In this document: one piece after another, positions 33,127 to 41,244 of the stretch | How positions within the stretch are numbered: the first letter of the stretch is position 1 | Layout: each line of letters begins with the position of its first letter | Assembly (NCBI GenBank): GCA_016200005.1 | Contig: JACQFP010000003.1 | Coordinates: forward strand, 1-64,000 | Length of the DNA: 64,000 nucleotides | Direction of reading: 5' to 3' | Source of the DNA: Verrucomicrobiota bacterium | Lineage (GTDB): Bacteria > Verrucomicrobiota > Verrucomicrobiia > Limisphaerales > PALSA-1396 | Notes under the pieces: model-generated | Told to the model about the DNA's origin: nothing | The model's input: the letters and a program-made list of their open reading frames with translations, nothing else | Databases searched by the model: none | Position numbers and translations under genes: made by a program

Positions 33127-34923
33127 CTATGGCGATCCTTCCGCCGGCTTTTTTTCATCCAGCATTTTTTCCAGATTCGGATTGTGCGGCATGCCCGCGG
33201 TCAGCGCTTTTTGATAATGCCAGCGCGCCAGTTCCACCAGCGGCGGTTGCTGGGTGACGTAGATGACGGCGAGATTGTTGTGCGCGCTGCCATAACCGGG
33301 ATTGAGTTGAATCGCCTTGCGTAGCGCGGTTTCCGCCGGCCCGCGCATGCCTTTATGACTGAGTGTGATGCCCAGATAATTTTGCGTCTCGGCGCTTAAT
33401 GGATTCAGTTTCGCCGACCGGCTGAGCAGATCGAGCGCTTCGTCGTACTTTTGTTGCTGGAATTTCAAATAGCCCATGAGCGACAAACTGAAAGCGTCGT
33501 TTGGATCAATCTCCAGCGCTTGCTTCAGATTTCTTTCCGCGGCATCGAGATGGTTCAATTCCAACTGGATGGCCGCCAGATTCCCCAACGTGTAAACGTT
33601 CTTCTCGTCCAGCCGCAGCACCTGCAAATACTTCTGCTCCGCTTCCTCGTAACGTTGCGCGGCGAAAGCGCTCTGCGCTTGCGCCACCAGCGGACCGGCG
33701 CCCTCCGGCAATTCCTTGACCGACTTCTTCCCGGCCTTGGGATTCTGGGCCGCCAGTTTCGCCGGCGATGGCTTGAACAGGGCCAATTCCTCCTCAGTGT
33801 AGGGCACCTGGCGCGCCTCGAATACTTCCAGCCGGGCGCGCAAGATTTCCAGTTGACTGGTCATTTCCTCCACGCGCGCCGCCGTGGCCGGACCTTTGCG
33901 GCCATAAAGTTCCTTGGTGGCGACGTCGAGTTTCTTTTGCAACTCGTCCCGCTCGCGTTCCAGTTGTCTGATTCTCGCGGCATCCTCCGGTGAAGGTGTT
34001 GCGGGAAGCAGGGGTTTGGGTGCGGAAGTCGTGGACAACTGTTTGATCCGGTTTTCCAGGGCGATCTTCTCCAATCGCGCAATTTCCTTGTCCGATTGCA
34101 ATGCTGCGATCTGCGTTTCGGCCTGGGCCAGTTGACGACTCAAATCCGCGGCTTTGTCGCCCGAGGGCTGTTTGGTCCGCAGATCGGCGACTTGCTTTTT
34201 GAGAATATCATTTTCCGCTCGTAATGCGGCTGCCGCCTCCGTCTGTTCACTCAGCTTGTGCATGGCTTCCGCCAGGGCCTGCTTGTTCTGCGCCAGAGCC
34301 GCCGGCGTCGCCGCGGCTGACCGGGCTTGCTCTTCCGCCAGGCCGGCTTTCAACAGCTCATTCTCCTTCAAGAGTGATTTGATCCGCTCCTCTGCTTTGG
34401 TCAACTCCCGCGGATCCACGACCGCTGGCTGGACCGCGAGGGCCTCTTTGAGTTTTGCCTGGAGCAACGTCTTGTCCGCCGTCAACTGACGGACTTCATC
34501 CTCCAAAGTCTTGAGTTGATTCGCCGGCATACTGGGGGCGGCGGGCCGGGCCGCGGGCGGTGGCAACTTCAAAGTAAACTCAGTTTTCGGCGCGGCCGGC
34601 GGAACGATTGTCACGGTGCCGGGTGGGACGTTGGTCGCCGGCGTGCGTGAGGCCAACGGGATTATTTTTGCTTCGAGGTATTTGAGCCGGAAGCTCACGA
34701 CCTTGGTATTCCACTCGGGATTGACGGCTTGAAATCGTTTCAGCGCGGTCTGCGCCTCCAGATATTTTGCCAGTGCCTGGGTCATTTGCCCCGCTTCGTT
34801 CAGATAATCAGCCTGCTGAATCGAATTGTAAATGGCGACATACTGTTCGTCCTGCGACTCCGCGCGCACCTCCGGCAACGCTGCCAGCAAAACCAACACA
34901 ACCAGTGCAACAAGGCGTTTCAT
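33127..34923 (-). CDS. Exported coiled-coil and TPR protein
   Basis: A 598-residue protein. A signal peptide ('LVALVVLVLLAALPEVRA') is followed by a helical part, a Pro-rich linker (about 90-130), a long coiled coil (about 130-370, rich in E, K, L and Q), and a C-terminal TPR array ('AQSAFAAQRYEEAEQKYLQ', 'GNLAAIQLELNHLDAAE', 'GYLKFQQQKYDEALDL', 'YLGITLSHKGMRGPAE'). It probably scaffolds an envelope complex. No neighbour hints at the partner. Confidence 0.78.
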   Translation of the reverse strand: MKRLVALVVLVLLAALPEVRAESQDEQYVAIYNSIQQADYLNEAGQMTQALAKYLEAQTALKRFQAVNPEWNTKVVSFRLKYLEAKIIPLASRTPATNVPPGTVTIVPPAAPKTEFTLKLPPPAARPAAPSMPANQLKTLEDEVRQLTADKTLLQAKLKEALAVQPAVVDPRELTKAEERIKSLLKENELLKAGLAEEQARSAAATPAALAQNKQALAEAMHKLSEQTEAAAALRAENDILKKQVADLRTKQPSGDKAADLSRQLAQAETQIAALQSDKEIARLEKIALENRIKQLSTTSAPKPLLPATPSPEDAARIRQLERERDELQKKLDVATKELYGRKGPATAARVEEMTSQLEILRARLEVFEARQVPYTEEELALFKPSPAKLAAQNPKAGKKSVKELPEGAGPLVAQAQSAFAAQRYEEAEQKYLQVLRLDEKNVYTLGNLAAIQLELNHLDAAERNLKQALEIDPNDAFSLSLMGYLKFQQQKYDEALDLLSRSAKLNPLSAETQNYLGITLSHKGMRGPAETALRKAIQLNPGYGSAHNNLAVIYVTQQPPLVELARWHYQKALTAGMPHNPNLEKMLDEKKPAEGSP

Positions 34924-35067
34924 ACAAGAATTCTAGTCGAGCAAACAAACCTTTGGCAATGATTACATCGGCTTGTTCAAAACCTCCCTGAGATATTTTT
35001 GACGGCCTTTGGGAACGTTGACATTGGGTTGCCTCTTATGTTAGTTTGCGCCCCAACGGATAAACTT

Positions 35068-35688
35068 ATGGCGTCGTTTTTGAACCAACATGTCTTGGTG
35101 CTCAATCGCCTCTGGCAGGCGGTGAGCATTTGCACCACCCGGCGCGCTCTGACATTGCTGTTTGCCGGTCATGCGCAAGTCGTGCTCGGCGATCAGGACG
35201 GCTCCTTTCAAACCTTCAACTTCAGCGAGTGGCAGGACTTGTCGCAACGCGAGCCGCACCCGGAAAGCATCCACACTGTCTCATTCAGGATCCGCGTGCC
35301 GCGCGTCATCTTGCTCGTCATGTTCGACCGGCTGCCCAAAAAGGAAGTCAAGTTCACGCGCCATAACATTTTCGAGCGGGACCAGAACAAATGCCAGTAT
35401 TGCGGCGAGGTGTTTGATCGCAAGGATTTGAACCTGGATCATGTGATTCCGCGCGACCGCGGCGGCCCGACGACGTGGGAGAACATCGTTTGCTCCTGCG
35501 TCCAGTGTAACACCCACAAGGCCAATCGCACGCCGATGGAGGCGGGGCTGCACCTCATCCGCAAGCCGAAACGGCCCAAGTGGCGTCCGTTCGTCCAGAT
35601 CAACCTGGGATTGCACCAACACGACAGTTGGAAGCATTTCATCGATCTGGCCTATTGGAACGTGGAGCTGGGCGAGGATGTTCGTTGA
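35068..35688 (+). CDS. HNH endonuclease
   Basis: A 206-residue HNH nuclease of the common 'VLNRLWQAV' type. The zinc knuckle and active site are 'CQYCGEVF', 'LNLDHVIPRDRGG', 'TTWENIVCSC' and 'QCNTHKANRTP'. Such genes are widespread in environmental bacteria with unclear function, often in accessory regions. ATG 35068 fits the family start 'M-x-S-F-L-N-x-x-V-L-V-L-N'; ATG 35038 is a possible upstream start. Confidence 0.87.
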   Translation: MASFLNQHVLVLNRLWQAVSICTTRRALTLLFAGHAQVVLGDQDGSFQTFNFSEWQDLSQREPHPESIHTVSFRIRVPRVILLVMFDRLPKKEVKFTRHNIFERDQNKCQYCGEVFDRKDLNLDHVIPRDRGGPTTWENIVCSCVQCNTHKANRTPMEAGLHLIRKPKRPKWRPFVQINLGLHQHDSWKHFIDLAYWNVELGEDVR

Positions 35689-35799
35689 GGCCCGAAGTCG
35701 GAGGTCAAAGGTCAGACGCCAGATGACAGAGATCGGAAGTCGGAAAGCTGAAAGCAATTCAACTACAAACAACCAGCAGATAATGAGAAAGGCAACACT

Positions 35800-36183
35800 A
35801 TGGCGGAAATCATTCGTTCGTTTCGGGACTTACGGGTTTATCAAGCGATGTTTGGACTCCAGCAGAACATTTTTGAAATCTCCAAAGCCTGGCCGCGAGA
35901 AGAGCAGTACGCGCTCACCGACCAGGTCCGGCGCTCGTCTCGTTCCGTTGGGGCTAATCTGGCTGAGTCGTGGGCGAAGCGGATGTACCCTTTGCACTTT
36001 CTCAGCAAGCTGACTGACGCTGACGGAGAACTGCAAGAAACTTCACATTGGCTGTCTTCTGCTCTGGCGTGCAAGTATCTTGTGAACAGAGAGCAGGAGG
36101 ATTTACAGGCGAGAATCGATCATGTCGGGAAGATGCTGGGCAAAATGATTTCCATGCCGGAAAAATTCGCCATAAAAAAATGA
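35800..36183 (+). CDS. Four-helix bundle protein (S23/IVP type)
   Basis: A 127-residue member of the four-helix bundle family found in 23S rRNA intervening sequences: 'FRDLRVYQAMFGLQQNIFE', 'YALTDQVRRSSRSVGANLAE', 'FLSKLTDADGELQETSHWL'. These proteins are small, basic and linked to mobile intervening sequences and diversity-generating retroelements (Avd). Here it is flanked by opposed GAAGTCGGAGGTC-type repeats (35690-35755 and 36187-36260), as if carried by a small inverted-repeat unit. Confidence 0.85.
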   Translation: MAEIIRSFRDLRVYQAMFGLQQNIFEISKAWPREEQYALTDQVRRSSRSVGANLAESWAKRMYPLHFLSKLTDADGELQETSHWLSSALACKYLVNREQEDLQARIDHVGKMLGKMISMPEKFAIKK

Positions 36184-36227
36184 TGCGTGGACACCGACTT
36201 CCGACGTCCGGCTTCTGACTTCTGACT

Positions 36228-36611
36228 TCAGCCCTCCGACCTCCGACCTCTGCCTTCCGTCCTTGCCGCCTCAATCAACTCCCAGAACTTCGGGTTTTGT
36301 TGTAGCGCCTCGTCCTCCGCCATCTTCAATCCCGAACGGAACATGAAATCCTTAAGTGTGTGGCGGCTCAGAATCCGATGCACCACCACGCCAAGTTCAT
36401 GTCGCTCAAAATAAACGCGGTAATCGCCGACGCGAAACCGGTGCAACGTTTTTCCCGCCTGCTCCAGTTTGCCGAACTGGTCGAGTTCGGTTGCCATCAC
36501 CTGCTGGGGCAAACCGCGAAATTCGCCGAGGATTTGCAACTGCAGCTCCTTGGGCATCCGCGCCAGCTCCGCCGCGCTGGTCGGATTGAAAATGATCTGG
36601 AAGGGGCGCAT
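36228..36611 (-). CDS. RelE/ParE-type toxin with repeat-derived C-terminus
   Basis: A 127-residue protein whose first 85 residues are RelE-like: 'FQIIFNPTSAAELARMP', 'KTLHRFRVGDYRVYFERHE', 'VVHRILSRHTLKDF'. These toxins cut mRNA on the ribosome. No antitoxin gene is visible on either side, so it is orphaned or has lost its partner. The last dozen residues ('EGRGRRSEG') are encoded by the purine-rich family F repeat, which also provides the stop. Confidence 0.75.
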   Translation of the reverse strand: MRPFQIIFNPTSAAELARMPKELQLQILGEFRGLPQQVMATELDQFGKLEQAGKTLHRFRVGDYRVYFERHELGVVVHRILSRHTLKDFMFRSGLKMAEDEALQQNPKFWELIEAARTEGRGRRSEG

Positions 36612-36662
36612 TGTAAAAAGTTGAGGGTCGTTGGTTGAGAGTTGAGGGTTTCTGAAGGCCGG

Positions 36663-37052
36663 TCAACTGCGATTTTCCAGCAACGATTTTCTTAAGCCAC
36701 TTAACCCGAAAACCGGGAGGGAGAACCACGGATGACACGGATGGCACGGATGAAGAGGAACTTCTACACGGAACTCCCCGAATCGACCTGCCGCGGCGGT
36801 GCGCGAGCACGGCGGGTCCGTACAGAGCCACACGAACGGAATGCTTTCATTATCCGTATCATCCGCAAAATCCGTGGTTTCAGCTTCGGAACTCGGGCTT
36901 AGCATTCGACTCTGTTTCTCGGCGGAGGCGCGTCGCATTTGATTGGTCAGGCCGAATCGTTCATCTTCGGGAAAGGTTCGCGTTATTGAATAAACTGTGT
37001 CCGCAAAATCGATGGCCTCGTGCCATACATCCAGTTTTTCAAAGTTAAACAT
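36663..37052 (-). pseudogene. Four-helix bundle gene truncated by a palindromic repeat
   Basis: The frame opens 'MFNFEKLDVWHEAIDFADTV' and 'DERFGLTNQMRRA', a clear match to the first 42 residues of the S23-type four-helix bundle family. The expected 'SIPSNIAEG' helix never follows. Instead the frame soon runs into a family B palindrome (36725-36885) and continues to a chance stop as 129 codons of unrelated sequence. Confidence 0.75.
36725..36885. repeat. Family B palindrome (ACGGATGAC units) inside the four-helix remnant
   Basis: The left arm has ACCACGGATGACACGGATGG. The right arm is the opposed form ending ATCCGCAAAATCCGTGGTTT. The loop of about 100 bases holds its own GC-rich segment. The tandem period of about 9-10 bases (GACACGGAT) and the outward-facing CCACGGAT ends define the family. 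Confidence 0.82.
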
Positions 37053-37187
37053 ATTTTAGTTCAGGGTTATTGGTTGGATATTTATCGACACATGTTTGTA
37101 ATCGCGGAAGTCCCGATCATCAATGCAGAATTCCAATCCTTCTCCTGACTCTCAACCCTCAATCTTCAACTCTCAACCCTTCCGAAG

Positions 37188-37262
37188 TGGTAGCGCGTAC
37201 GGGAATCGCACCCGTCTTTCAGCCTTGAGAGGGCCGTGTCCTAACTGATAGACGAACGCGCC
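37188..37262 (-). tRNA. tRNA-Glu (CUC)
   Basis: Read on the minus strand this folds as a tRNA of 75 nt including encoded CCA. The acceptor GGCGCGU pairs with ACGCGCU (G1-U72 wobble), the D-arm is GUCUAUCAGUUAGGAC, the anticodon stem CGGCC/GGCUG encloses the loop CUCUCAA with anticodon CUC, and the T-arm is ACGGG/CCCGU. CUC reads the glutamate codon GAG. The spacer on either side (37053-37187, 37263-37455) holds CTCAACCCTCAA-type runs and, at 37359-37383, one arm of a GCGCGCCCGGAGGTCGC repeat; I see no other gene there. Confidence 0.93.
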
Positions 37263-37455
37263 TACCGGCAACCTTGTCATGCTACCCGCACCATGGCGGA
37301 TGTCAACGACCGCGCGATAAGGCTCGCACCATTTGCCGGCAATAATCGACGAAACCACGGCGCGCCCGGAGGTCGCCGCCCTACCAGCAAATGATATGCG
37401 GGTTTCAAAGACTGCTTGCGCCGGCGACCTTGGCATTTATCCTTTCGCCGCGACC

Positions 37456-39009
37456 ATGAAATTGAAGCGACAACGGTTGGTTTCTCAAAGCACTCTGTCC
37501 CGGATGCTCCAGACCGCCGAGGAGGCTTGGAAACGCAGGGAGTTCCGGCAGTGCATCGGGATTCTGGAACGCGCCAGCCGGCTGGACCCGGCCAATTCCG
37601 AGATCCTGCTGCAATTGGGCCGCGTTCATGGTTTGTGTTACGATTACGCGGCTGCCGAAAATTGCTTTGAGAAAGCGGTTCGAGTGGCACCAAACAAAAC
37701 AGAAACACTCGCGGCAGCAGGACTACAATCGCGCGATTTTCGCAGCTATGGAATGGCGGAGCGTTTTTTCCAGCGGGCGGTGGAGCAAAAAAACGCAGCG
37801 CCAGAGACCCTCATCAACCTTGCGGAGCTCTACGAACGACTCCGCCGTCTGGAAGATGCCGCCAGACTGGTAGATCACGCGCTGCAATTGGACGGGGCTT
37901 GCGCGTCGGAGTTGCTCGCGCGCGCGCGACTGGAACGCCAGACGGGGCGGCCGGCCGAAGCGGAGAAACTGCTCCGATCTTTTCTGCCAAATGCCGAGCA
38001 GACCATACGCATCCGCGGCTGGTATGAACTGGGTGCGCTGTTAGACCGCCAGGGGCGTTACGACGAAGCCATGACGGCATTTCTCGAGGCCAAGGCGCTG
38101 TTGCGTCCTGACGCAGCCCCGTACGCCGCCGGACTGCGATTACTCCGTGCGCGCTTGAAGGAGATGACTGCCAACATCTCTGTGGACATGCTGCAGCGGT
38201 GGCTTGATTTGAGTCAGGCATTTCAACCACTGCGCCGGTTGGCCCTGCTTTGTGGCCATCCGCGTTCCGGGACTACCCTGCTGGAACAGGTGCTGGATTC
38301 ACACGCCGAGATCGTCTCGGCTGAGGAGACGGAGATTTTCCACGATGATGCATACGTTCCACTGACGCGCAGTTTGCCGGAGGGCACGCTCATGCTCAGC
38401 GTTCTGGAATCGGCCCAAACCAGCGCGTTGCAGCAATCGCGTGCGAATTATTTCCGGTCCATGGAATTGTCGCTTGGCAATCCCATCGCCGGGCGGCTGT
38501 TGGTTGATAAAAACCCCTCGCTCACTTTTTTGATTCCTGCGCTCATCCGCGTCTTTCCTGAAACCAAATTCCTCTTGGCGCTGCGCGACCCGCGCGATGT
38601 CTGCCTGAGCTGTTTCATGCAGCCGTTCGTCCCCCTCGGTCAGACCACTTCAGCCTATTTGAGCTTGGAGAGCACCGTTGAAGAATATGCACATCTGATG
38701 GGTATCTGGAGAACGTTAGCGCCCCTGCTGCCAAGCCCTTATTTGGAAGTGAGGTACGAAGACATGGTGGAGGATTTGGAATCCGTGGCGCGGCGGGTGT
38801 TGGAGTTTCTCGATGTCCCGTGGGACGCCCGCGTGTTGGGCTTCGACGAGCACGCGCGGCAAAAGCTGGTGCGATCGCCGACTTACGCGGACGTGGTGAA
38901 ACCCGTGTTCAAAACCGCCGTCGGCCGCTGGCGAAATTACCAGAAATACCTCGAACCTCATCTGGAAAAGCTGGCGCCGTTTGTGAAGGCGTTCGGCTAT
39001 GACGAATGA
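37456..39009 (+). CDS. TPR-sulfotransferase fusion
   Basis: A 517-residue protein. Residues about 15-250 form TPR repeats ('AWKRREFRQCIGILERASRL', 'LGRVHGLCYDYAAAENCFEK', 'AERFFQRAVEQ'). From about 262 there is a sulfotransferase domain with the PAPS 5'-phosphosulfate loop 'GHPRSGTTLLEQVL' and the 3'-phosphate region 'LALRDPRDVCLSCF'. Bacterial TPR-sulfotransferases of this kind transfer sulfate to unknown acceptors, possibly proteins or polysaccharides. ATG 37456 is used; the longer frame runs back over the tRNA-proximal spacer. Confidence 0.87.
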   Translation: MKLKRQRLVSQSTLSRMLQTAEEAWKRREFRQCIGILERASRLDPANSEILLQLGRVHGLCYDYAAAENCFEKAVRVAPNKTETLAAAGLQSRDFRSYGMAERFFQRAVEQKNAAPETLINLAELYERLRRLEDAARLVDHALQLDGACASELLARARLERQTGRPAEAEKLLRSFLPNAEQTIRIRGWYELGALLDRQGRYDEAMTAFLEAKALLRPDAAPYAAGLRLLRARLKEMTANISVDMLQRWLDLSQAFQPLRRLALLCGHPRSGTTLLEQVLDSHAEIVSAEETEIFHDDAYVPLTRSLPEGTLMLSVLESAQTSALQQSRANYFRSMELSLGNPIAGRLLVDKNPSLTFLIPALIRVFPETKFLLALRDPRDVCLSCFMQPFVPLGQTTSAYLSLESTVEEYAHLMGIWRTLAPLLPSPYLEVRYEDMVEDLESVARRVLEFLDVPWDARVLGFDEHARQKLVRSPTYADVVKPVFKTAVGRWRNYQKYLEPHLEKLAPFVKAFGYDE

Positions 39010-39014
39010 CCACA

Positions 39015-39246
39015 AAGGAATTTGACCACGGATGACACGGATAACACGGATGAGATAAACCGCGAAATACGCCAACCACGCGAAAACCCGGAGCTTGAAA
39101 AGGGATGGGAGGCGGAGGGACTCCTTCACCGGCCGGCTTCCAGCGCGGAGCTTCCAGCGCGGAGCGGTGAAGAAGACCTTTTCCGAAAGCCCTTCTCCGT
39201 TCGCGTATTTCGTGTGGTTCGCGGTGCCATCCGCTGCTTTTTTTAG
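39015..39246. repeat. Composite repeat, copy 1 (about 230 bp)
   Basis: It begins GGAATTTGACCACGGATGAC (family B arm), continues with a family C arm (ACCGCGAAATACGCC), then a unique GC-rich core, and ends with an opposed family C arm (TTCGCGTATTTCGTG). It is nearly identical to 40050-40264, except for an extra tandem 14-base unit TTCCAGCGCGGAGC. The two copies flank the gene pair at 39287-39917. A family A arm (AGCCTCCTCACGTCGGCGGC) follows at 39253-39281. Confidence 0.88.
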
Positions 39247-39286
39247 CGGAATAGTCAGAGCCTCCTCACGTCGGCGGCTACGAGAG

Positions 39287-39514
39287 TCAAACGGATCGTC
39301 TCCGCGCTTCCGCGAGCAGTTGTGCCCGTTTGTGTTCCTTGTATCGGTCGCGCAACGCGGAGAGCAACTCGCGCCGTGTCAGGTGCATTCCGGCGATGGC
39401 TTGATCGAGCAGGGCGTTCAACCGCTCCCGGCAAAGCGGGAGGTCCTTGGGTTCCGCGTATTCCAGGTCGAACTGCGCCTGCAGGATGGCCTCCAACAGT
39501 TCATGCCTCGCCAC
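39287..39514 (-). CDS. Small hypothetical protein
   Basis: A 75-residue, helical, highly charged protein ('FDLEYAEPKDLPLCRERLN', 'LTRRELLSALRDRYKEHKR'). No family is recognised. Its start overlaps the end of the gene at 39501 by 14 bp on the same strand, as in a coupled pair. Its stop lies close to the family A arm at 39253. The size and coupling resemble a toxin-antitoxin or accessory pair, but nothing in the residues proves it. Confidence 0.5.
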   Translation of the reverse strand: MARHELLEAILQAQFDLEYAEPKDLPLCRERLNALLDQAIAGMHLTRRELLSALRDRYKEHKRAQLLAEARRRSV

Positions 39515-39917
39515 CGAATACCTCCCTCAAGATGGCTTCCTGACGCGCGGGTTTCATCTCGGTGTGCCATTGGTCGAAGGTGATGCGCAGGGATTCGAGT
39601 TTGGCCTCAAGCGATTGTGGTTTAAGGCCGAGCGGACTGAGCAACGCGGCATCGGCACATTCGAGCAACAACCCTTCGCCGCCGGCGATGGCCTGCGAAA
39701 GCAGCGAGCGATGCAGTTGGAGATCATCCGGGGTGGGACCGAGGAGCATTTGTTCCTCCAGGTCCTGGCACAGGCGGCAAAAGTTGAACCAAGATACAAC
39801 GCGGGCGATGAGCGGATGGTGGCGGGCTTTGATCTCCGCCTCTAACACGTCGGCGAAGCGCCCGGCGGTACGCCACCGTTCCTTGACAGATGTTGACACA
39901 GGATCCAGAGCATTCAT
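39501..39917 (-). CDS. Hypothetical protein, partner of the gene at 39287
   Basis: A 138-residue, mostly helical protein ('RFADVLEAEIKARHHPLIA', 'LQLHRSLLSQAIAGGEGLL', 'ITFDQWHTEMKPARQEAIL'). ATG 39917 is chosen because the frame upstream reads through palindromic repeats. No family is recognised. It is first of a two-gene minus-strand unit carried between two copies of the composite repeat (39015 and 40050). Confidence 0.5.
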   Translation of the reverse strand: MNALDPVSTSVKERWRTAGRFADVLEAEIKARHHPLIARVVSWFNFCRLCQDLEEQMLLGPTPDDLQLHRSLLSQAIAGGEGLLLECADAALLSPLGLKPQSLEAKLESLRITFDQWHTEMKPARQEAILREVFGGEA

Positions 39918-40049
39918 GCGGGATGAATGTAGCCGTTCTGCTCGTTCTCGCCAACTGCAATTTGGCGCGACGCGCCCATACCACACTAGACGTAGCCGCC
40001 GGGGTGACGAGACTCTGATCTGAACCACCAATGGACACGAATGAACACG

Positions 40050-40264
40050 AAGGAATTTGACTACGGATGACACGGATAACACGGATGAGATGAACCGCGA
40101 AATACGCCAACCACGCGAAAACCCGGAGCTTGAAAGGGATGGGAGGCGGAGGGACTCCTTCACCGGCCGGCTTCCAGCGCGGAGCGGTGAAGAAAACCTT
40201 TTCCGAAAGTCCTTCTCCGTTCGCGTTTTTCATGTGGTTCGCGGTGCCATCTGCTGCTGTTAGC
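40050..40264. repeat. Composite repeat, copy 2
   Basis: It matches copy 1 (39015-39246) over its whole length with scattered substitutions, and lacks the duplicated 14-base unit. It has the same orientation, so the two form direct repeats about 1 kb apart. Between the gene pair and this copy, 39955-40049, lies a family A-like arm (ACGTAGCCGCCGGGGTGACG). Confidence 0.88.
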
Positions 40265-40353
40265 TTGAAAGGTTGCGCTCCAGTCACCCAACGTGGTCAA
40301 TTTCCATCTCGCTGCCTCCGGGCACGCGAACTTCAACCTCACGAAGGACTTTG

Positions 40354-40540
40354 ACCACGGATGACACGGATTTCACGGATGATTTGCCATCCGTTTCCCC
40401 ATCCGTGTCATCCGTGCAATCCGTGGTTATCCTAGTTTCCTACCGGGTGGTAAGTGTTGTAGGAGTCGAGGTAACGAGACTCGGATCAGAGCGCCGATTC
40501 TCAGCTTTTTCAGATGGAGTCTCCTCACGTCGTCTCCTAC
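40354..40540. repeat. Family B hairpin followed by family A hairpin
   Basis: 40354-40427 is a compact family B palindrome: ACCACGGATGACACGGATTT on the left and its opposed form ending GTGCAATCCGTGGT on the right. 40459-40540 is a family A variant with arms GTAGGAGTCGAGGTAACGAG and CTCCTCACGTCGTCTCCTAC. The stretch 39918-40552 contains only repeats, no gene. Confidence 0.85.
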
Positions 40541-40552
40541 GGGGTCTGTGTG

Positions 40553-40588
40553 GAAAATAAAAAAGCCCCGAAGATTTCTTCGGGGCTT
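40553..40588 (-). terminator. Rho-independent terminator of the PEP-CTERM gene
   Basis: A perfect 11-bp stem (AAGCCCCGAAG / CTTCGGGGCTT) with a 4-base loop. On the minus strand it is followed by a T-rich run (TTTTTTATTTT). It starts 24 bases after the PEP-CTERM stop codon. Confidence 0.92.
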
Positions 40589-40611
40589 GAAGTAGAACAA
40601 ACTAAACCAAG

Positions 40612-41178
40612 TTATTTGCGGCGGCGGAAGAACAACAGCACGCCAGTGCCGAGGCCGATCAACGCGAACGTGGACGGCTCAGGCACAACAACGTTCACCA
40701 ACTCTCCACCGTTTGGACCAGGGAGACCAGCCCAAGTAGCCGCAGGTGATAGTCCTGTTGCAAGGGAGGCTTCCTGCCAGAGGAACGAGGCACCTCGAGC
40801 AGTGGCAGCACCATACGTTGCCCCTGTTGCGGTATCCCATGCCAAAACTTGGAACGTGACCGCCCCTGAGGTGTAGCCCGGAATATCTACAGCCACACCA
40901 TTCCAATACCCTGGTTGCCCCAAGGCAGTGAGACTCCCGTTGAGTGGAACCGAAAGACCCAAGGGTGTCAGTGCTGTTGGATCGCTGGTAGTGCCAATAA
41001 AATACGCAAGATCAACGTGAATGCCGCTGTTACCAGTAGGTGTTCCGTTGTACCGCACATTCATGTAGGGCGCGGCATTGTAATTGTCGAAAAGCGTATG
41101 CCCCTGACCATAGGAAGAGGACACCGTTGCGACCGAAGCTGCGATCCCAATTACTGACGCAATGATTGTTTTTTTCAT
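40612..41178 (-). CDS. PEP-CTERM sorting domain protein
   Basis: A 188-residue secreted protein. It has a signal peptide ('KTIIASVIGIAASVATVSS'), a low-cysteine beta-rich body with Asn/Gly/Thr-rich text, and the sorting tail 'VPEPSTFALIGLGTGVLLFF' followed by 'RRRK'. PEP-CTERM proteins are cut by an exosortase and delivered to the cell surface or matrix, usually in biofilm-forming Gram-negatives. No exosortase gene is in this window. A strong terminator follows. Confidence 0.93.
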   Translation of the reverse strand: MKKTIIASVIGIAASVATVSSSYGQGHTLFDNYNAAPYMNVRYNGTPTGNSGIHVDLAYFIGTTSDPTALTPLGLSVPLNGSLTALGQPGYWNGVAVDIPGYTSGAVTFQVLAWDTATGATYGAATARGASFLWQEASLATGLSPAATWAGLPGPNGGELVNVVVPEPSTFALIGLGTGVLLFFRRRK

Positions 41179-41244
41179 ATTGTACTTATCGGTTGTGTTT
41201 TTTGGTTTTCTATTATGATCTATTCGTCAATTATCTAAACCCGT

